NCBI GenBank assembly: GCA_963854835.1
Contig: OY978526.1
Location: forward strand, 23,094,334 to 23,158,333
Direction: 5' to 3'
Source of the DNA: Megamerina dolium
Taxonomy: Eukaryota > Arthropoda > Insecta > Diptera > Megamerinidae
DNA: 64,000 nucleotides
Shown piece after piece: positions 61,320-64,000 of the stretch. The notes below the pieces were generated by a model. It ran no database searches. It worked only from the letters and a program-made list of their open reading frames with translations, and was not told where the DNA came from. The position numbers and the translations under genes were made by a program. Position 1 is the stretch's first letter, and each line of letters opens with the position of its first letter.

Positions 61320-61950
61320 ATTTTATCAATGCGAAGGCATTATGAAAGCGATGTGAGTAGGTTATGAGGCTGCCCTCTCTCTGAGAAGTCACATTTAGGG
61401 CAGAAAAGCTTATCGGGATAGCGATGTGAGTAAAAATATCAACTTTGTAGGAGAGTGCCCCTAAAGGCTGGAGATAAAGGGTAAGATTGTTTCAGTAAAA
61501 TGTTGAAGAGGAAAATTGAATAGAGCTCAGAATTATATTTCACATCTCTAAAGGCGATTTTTTGACAGCTATGGGGATATGTGCAGATTTTCTCAGGTAT
61601 TTCTCATTTTCTAGGGTAGCCCCCATAAGGGGTGCAAATTGAAGGTATGTAAGTTTGGGGGAAATATTGAAATTTAATGGGAGTCGCCCATACATAATTC
61701 TGCTCTAGGATCGCCCTGGGAGCCGTGGAAATGAACTTAGTGAAAATGTCGCTGTCAATTTGTAGGGGAGTCCCTCACTGCGAGTTGGAGTCAGAGAGTA
61801 AGTATGTTTTTGTAAAAATATAGGGAGCGATCATACATTTTAGACTTCCGGGTGCGACCCCTGAATGGTAGTGGTATGAGGTTAGGATTTCTTTATTTCT
61901 TCCTTAAAAAATTACATAAAGGGATGGTAGCATGTTGGAAAATCTATTTC
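61320..61950 (-). repeat. S-family array (reverse, about 4 units)
   Basis: Units with TTTGTAGGAGAGTGCCCCTA, GGAGTCGCCCATACATAATT, CTAGGGTAGCCCCCATAAGG and TAGGGGAGTCCCTCACTGCG, spaced about 150 bp. The left edge contains a stretch (about 61368-61386) that is the reverse complement of sequence beside the palindrome at 30.2 kb. Confidence 0.65.
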
Positions 61951-62671
61951 TTTTTGGATTTTTAAAAACCAATGTACACTTTTTTTTTCCGCCGCATACT
62001 AGAGCTATAAAGTAAATATGAATAAATGTGTTTTTTTTTTTGTTGATGACAATTTCTCTTTATTAGTGTTGGAAAGTATCGAGTATTTTTACGAATAGAG
62101 TATCCCGGAATCAATATTTTTAGAATTCTATTATTTTCAATAAAATCGGAATACATTTGCAACAGGAATATATTTTTATTCACATTTCTCTTCTATCAAA
62201 TCTATTTCAAATGGTTACTCAAAATAACTCTCAATTTGGCAGCACTTTTTCAAATTAATTGCTGATGTTTTTTTGACGTTTGATTTTTTGAAAAAGAACT
62301 TCAGATCCAGGTACTTTTTTGTTTTCTGTGTTGTTTTTGGTCAAATGAATGAGAAAATGTTGCAGAACAACAAATTTAAGAAGACATCTAAATCGCATTT
62401 ACCCGATGGAATTTCTGCAGTCGCTTACAAGGAAGCATAAATGAGAGCAGGCAACTACTGCATGCAATTGAATTGAATTGAAAAAATTGTAAATGAAATC
62501 TTGAAGCAGGTTCAGTTATTGTACAGGCTGTGTAAAAGTCAAGATATTTTTTACCTTATTGATCAATTTCCCGCCAAAGGTTTACCACTAACAACTAGTC
62601 AAATGCCAAATAAAGTATATTTAAGAACAAGTACTGATTGATTGATATCGATATTGATATTGATATTTCAT
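61951..62671. other. Non-coding, possible decayed hAT-like left end
   Basis: TAGTGTTGGAAAGTATCGAG near 62066 is a possible terminal repeat partner of AATGCAACACTAC near 62774. Nothing else is recognised. Confidence 0.3.
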
Positions 62672-62945
62672 TACCATCTACTTCAGTACTAATATCGAAT
62701 TGTACCGAATACTTTTGACTGAGTACTTGGTATTCATACTCTTAAGTATCAAGTACTTTAACTATTTGATTTAATGCAACACTACTTTCGTTATAGTGTT
62801 TTTTCTTGTACCATCTACTTGAGTACCAGTATCGATTTGTAGCGAATACTTTTGACTGAGTACCCGGTATTCATACTCTTAAGTATCAAGTACTTTAACT
62901 ATTTGATTTAATGCAACACTACTTTCGTTATAGTGTTTTTTCTTG
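62672..62945 (+). repeat. 137-bp tandem duplication (two near-identical units)
   Basis: Units 62672-62808 and 62809-62945 differ at only a few positions; both contain TTTTGACTGAGTAC, TTAAGTATCAAGTACTTT and ATGCAACACTACTTTCGTTA. The near identity points to a recent duplication. Confidence 0.9.
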
Positions 62946-64000
62946 TACATATTAGAGGCATTTATTTTTTTTTTGTTTCAAAACCTTTTAATGTAATAGA
63001 AATAATTTCCATGATTCCATTTTAATGCGCTATTCCATTTATATTTCAAATTCAAAGAATAAGTCGTAAATAAAATTAAGAAAAATTCCAGGCAATGCAT
63101 TAGGGATAATATCATATGTACCTTGGTATGAGGGGTGTTTCATATTACGATATGGTCGTCAATACTAATATCATTGCTGTCGCTGTGACAAGGGTGCCAC
63201 CCGTACAACTAATGCGATGGAAGAAAGACAGTGAGACAGTAGGAAAAAAAAAATAAAATACACATAAATAAATGCATCAGATCTGCAAACATGGACACAA
63301 CTGCTATGTGAACCATCGACAACAACACTATACGTATATACTTCCTACCCTTTGCACAATAGTACGTACGATAAATAAGTAAGATCACAGCTCATTCGAT
63401 TGACATAACATTATTGAAGTAAATGCAAGTAAGACGATGATGACTAGTTTATAATATGCTGTTCTTGTTTTCTATCGTTTTTTTTTTTTTTTTTGATATC
63501 TTTGCTTTCATCTATTCTAATGAGATCTTCTATTCGAGCCACGAGTATATGTTTACAAAGCTTCTTGTGATAATAAAAATGAAACCTTGTCAGTGAATCT
63601 TATACTATCTACTTACGTATACTTTAGCTGAATGTAACTGTATAGTGTCGTTAGGAGGAGTAAAGTACAATGTATGTGCTTTTTACCTTTGACATTTTTT
63701 TTTGCATACACTTAATTAAGTTTAATTTGAAATTTACATGTGATGAGTGTCCTAATGGTTATTTCCGAATCTCATATATATACGCATGTATGTAACTAAG
63801 TACCTGTGGGTGTGTTTGTTTCCTTGTTTGTTTGTATGCTTTCGTATGTATGTAAGTGCATAGATGTTAGCAGAGTAATATGGTATTACAACCCCACAAA
63901 GTAATTTTATTGTTGTTTGTGCTTTTGTTTGAAACTGTACTCTCTTCACAAATAGTTGCCTTTATTCGTTACTTTTGTTGAGATTTTGTTATTGCATTCT
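62946..64000. other. Non-coding, nothing recognised
   Basis: A+T-rich with a T run near 63479-63495; no gene recognised. Confidence 0.45.

Noticed and set aside
1..64000. CRISPR array, phage-defence or operon-type system
   Set aside because: The regular repeats at ~155 bp are eukaryotic satellite-like arrays without short direct repeats and unique spacers; gene structure, introns and transposon types are those of a fly.

Overview
This is a stretch of higher-fly (brachyceran Diptera) nuclear DNA, A+T-rich, with long introns or intergenic spaces, many CA/CT microsatellites and several layers of decayed transposons. The repeat types (mariner, Jockey and I/LOA-type LINEs, DINE-1-like elements) would suit a tephritid-like fly with a large genome, but I cannot name the species. 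There are no operons, CRISPR arrays or prokaryotic features.

One protein-coding gene is well supported. It lies on the minus strand in two coding exons (14130-15506, then 1129-4905) joined across a 9.2 kb intron with consensus splice sites in phase 0. The predicted product is a single-pass membrane protein of about 1717 aa. It has a signal peptide, about 18 leucine-rich repeats, a very long Thr/Ser/Gln-rich stalk, one transmembrane helix and a cytoplasmic tail of about 230 aa. The specific orthologue is not assigned.

Everything else is repeats or unremarkable non-coding DNA. Three tandem-repeat families with units of about 150-160 bp (called P, Q and S here) share a CCCATACAAA-like box. P arrays sit inside a mobile element with conserved ends and a (GTCY)n microsatellite, resembling DINE-1/Helentron-associated elements; two copies of about 1.65 kb lie in opposite orientations (11990-13685 and 37265-38905), with a third decayed copy at 4985-7270. 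Q arrays occur at 20000-20480, 41160-41865, 49530-50600 and 52510-53345, and in reverse at 30400-32110. S arrays occur at 9640-10757, around 37-39 kb, at 42.7-43.0 kb, 45.5-47.6 kb and 61.3-61.95 kb, and have absorbed other insertions.

Mobile elements include a tRNA-derived SINE family (six copies, one with a perfect 15-bp target duplication), a dead mariner with both ends (24155-25386), an internally deleted mariner-like element with perfect 30-bp terminal repeats that carries a nested SINE (26808-27949), two further mariner remnants, a separate MITE (41871-42573), a foldback element (33595-33760), a poly(A)-tailed Jockey-clade fragment (10759-11173) and several I/LOA- and RTE-type LINE relics. 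From about 47.6 to 64 kb there is no convincing gene. I did not find a new molecular system. The most rewarding items are the P element with its built-in dimeric satellite, the shared repeat architecture of P/Q/S, and the datable nested insertions.
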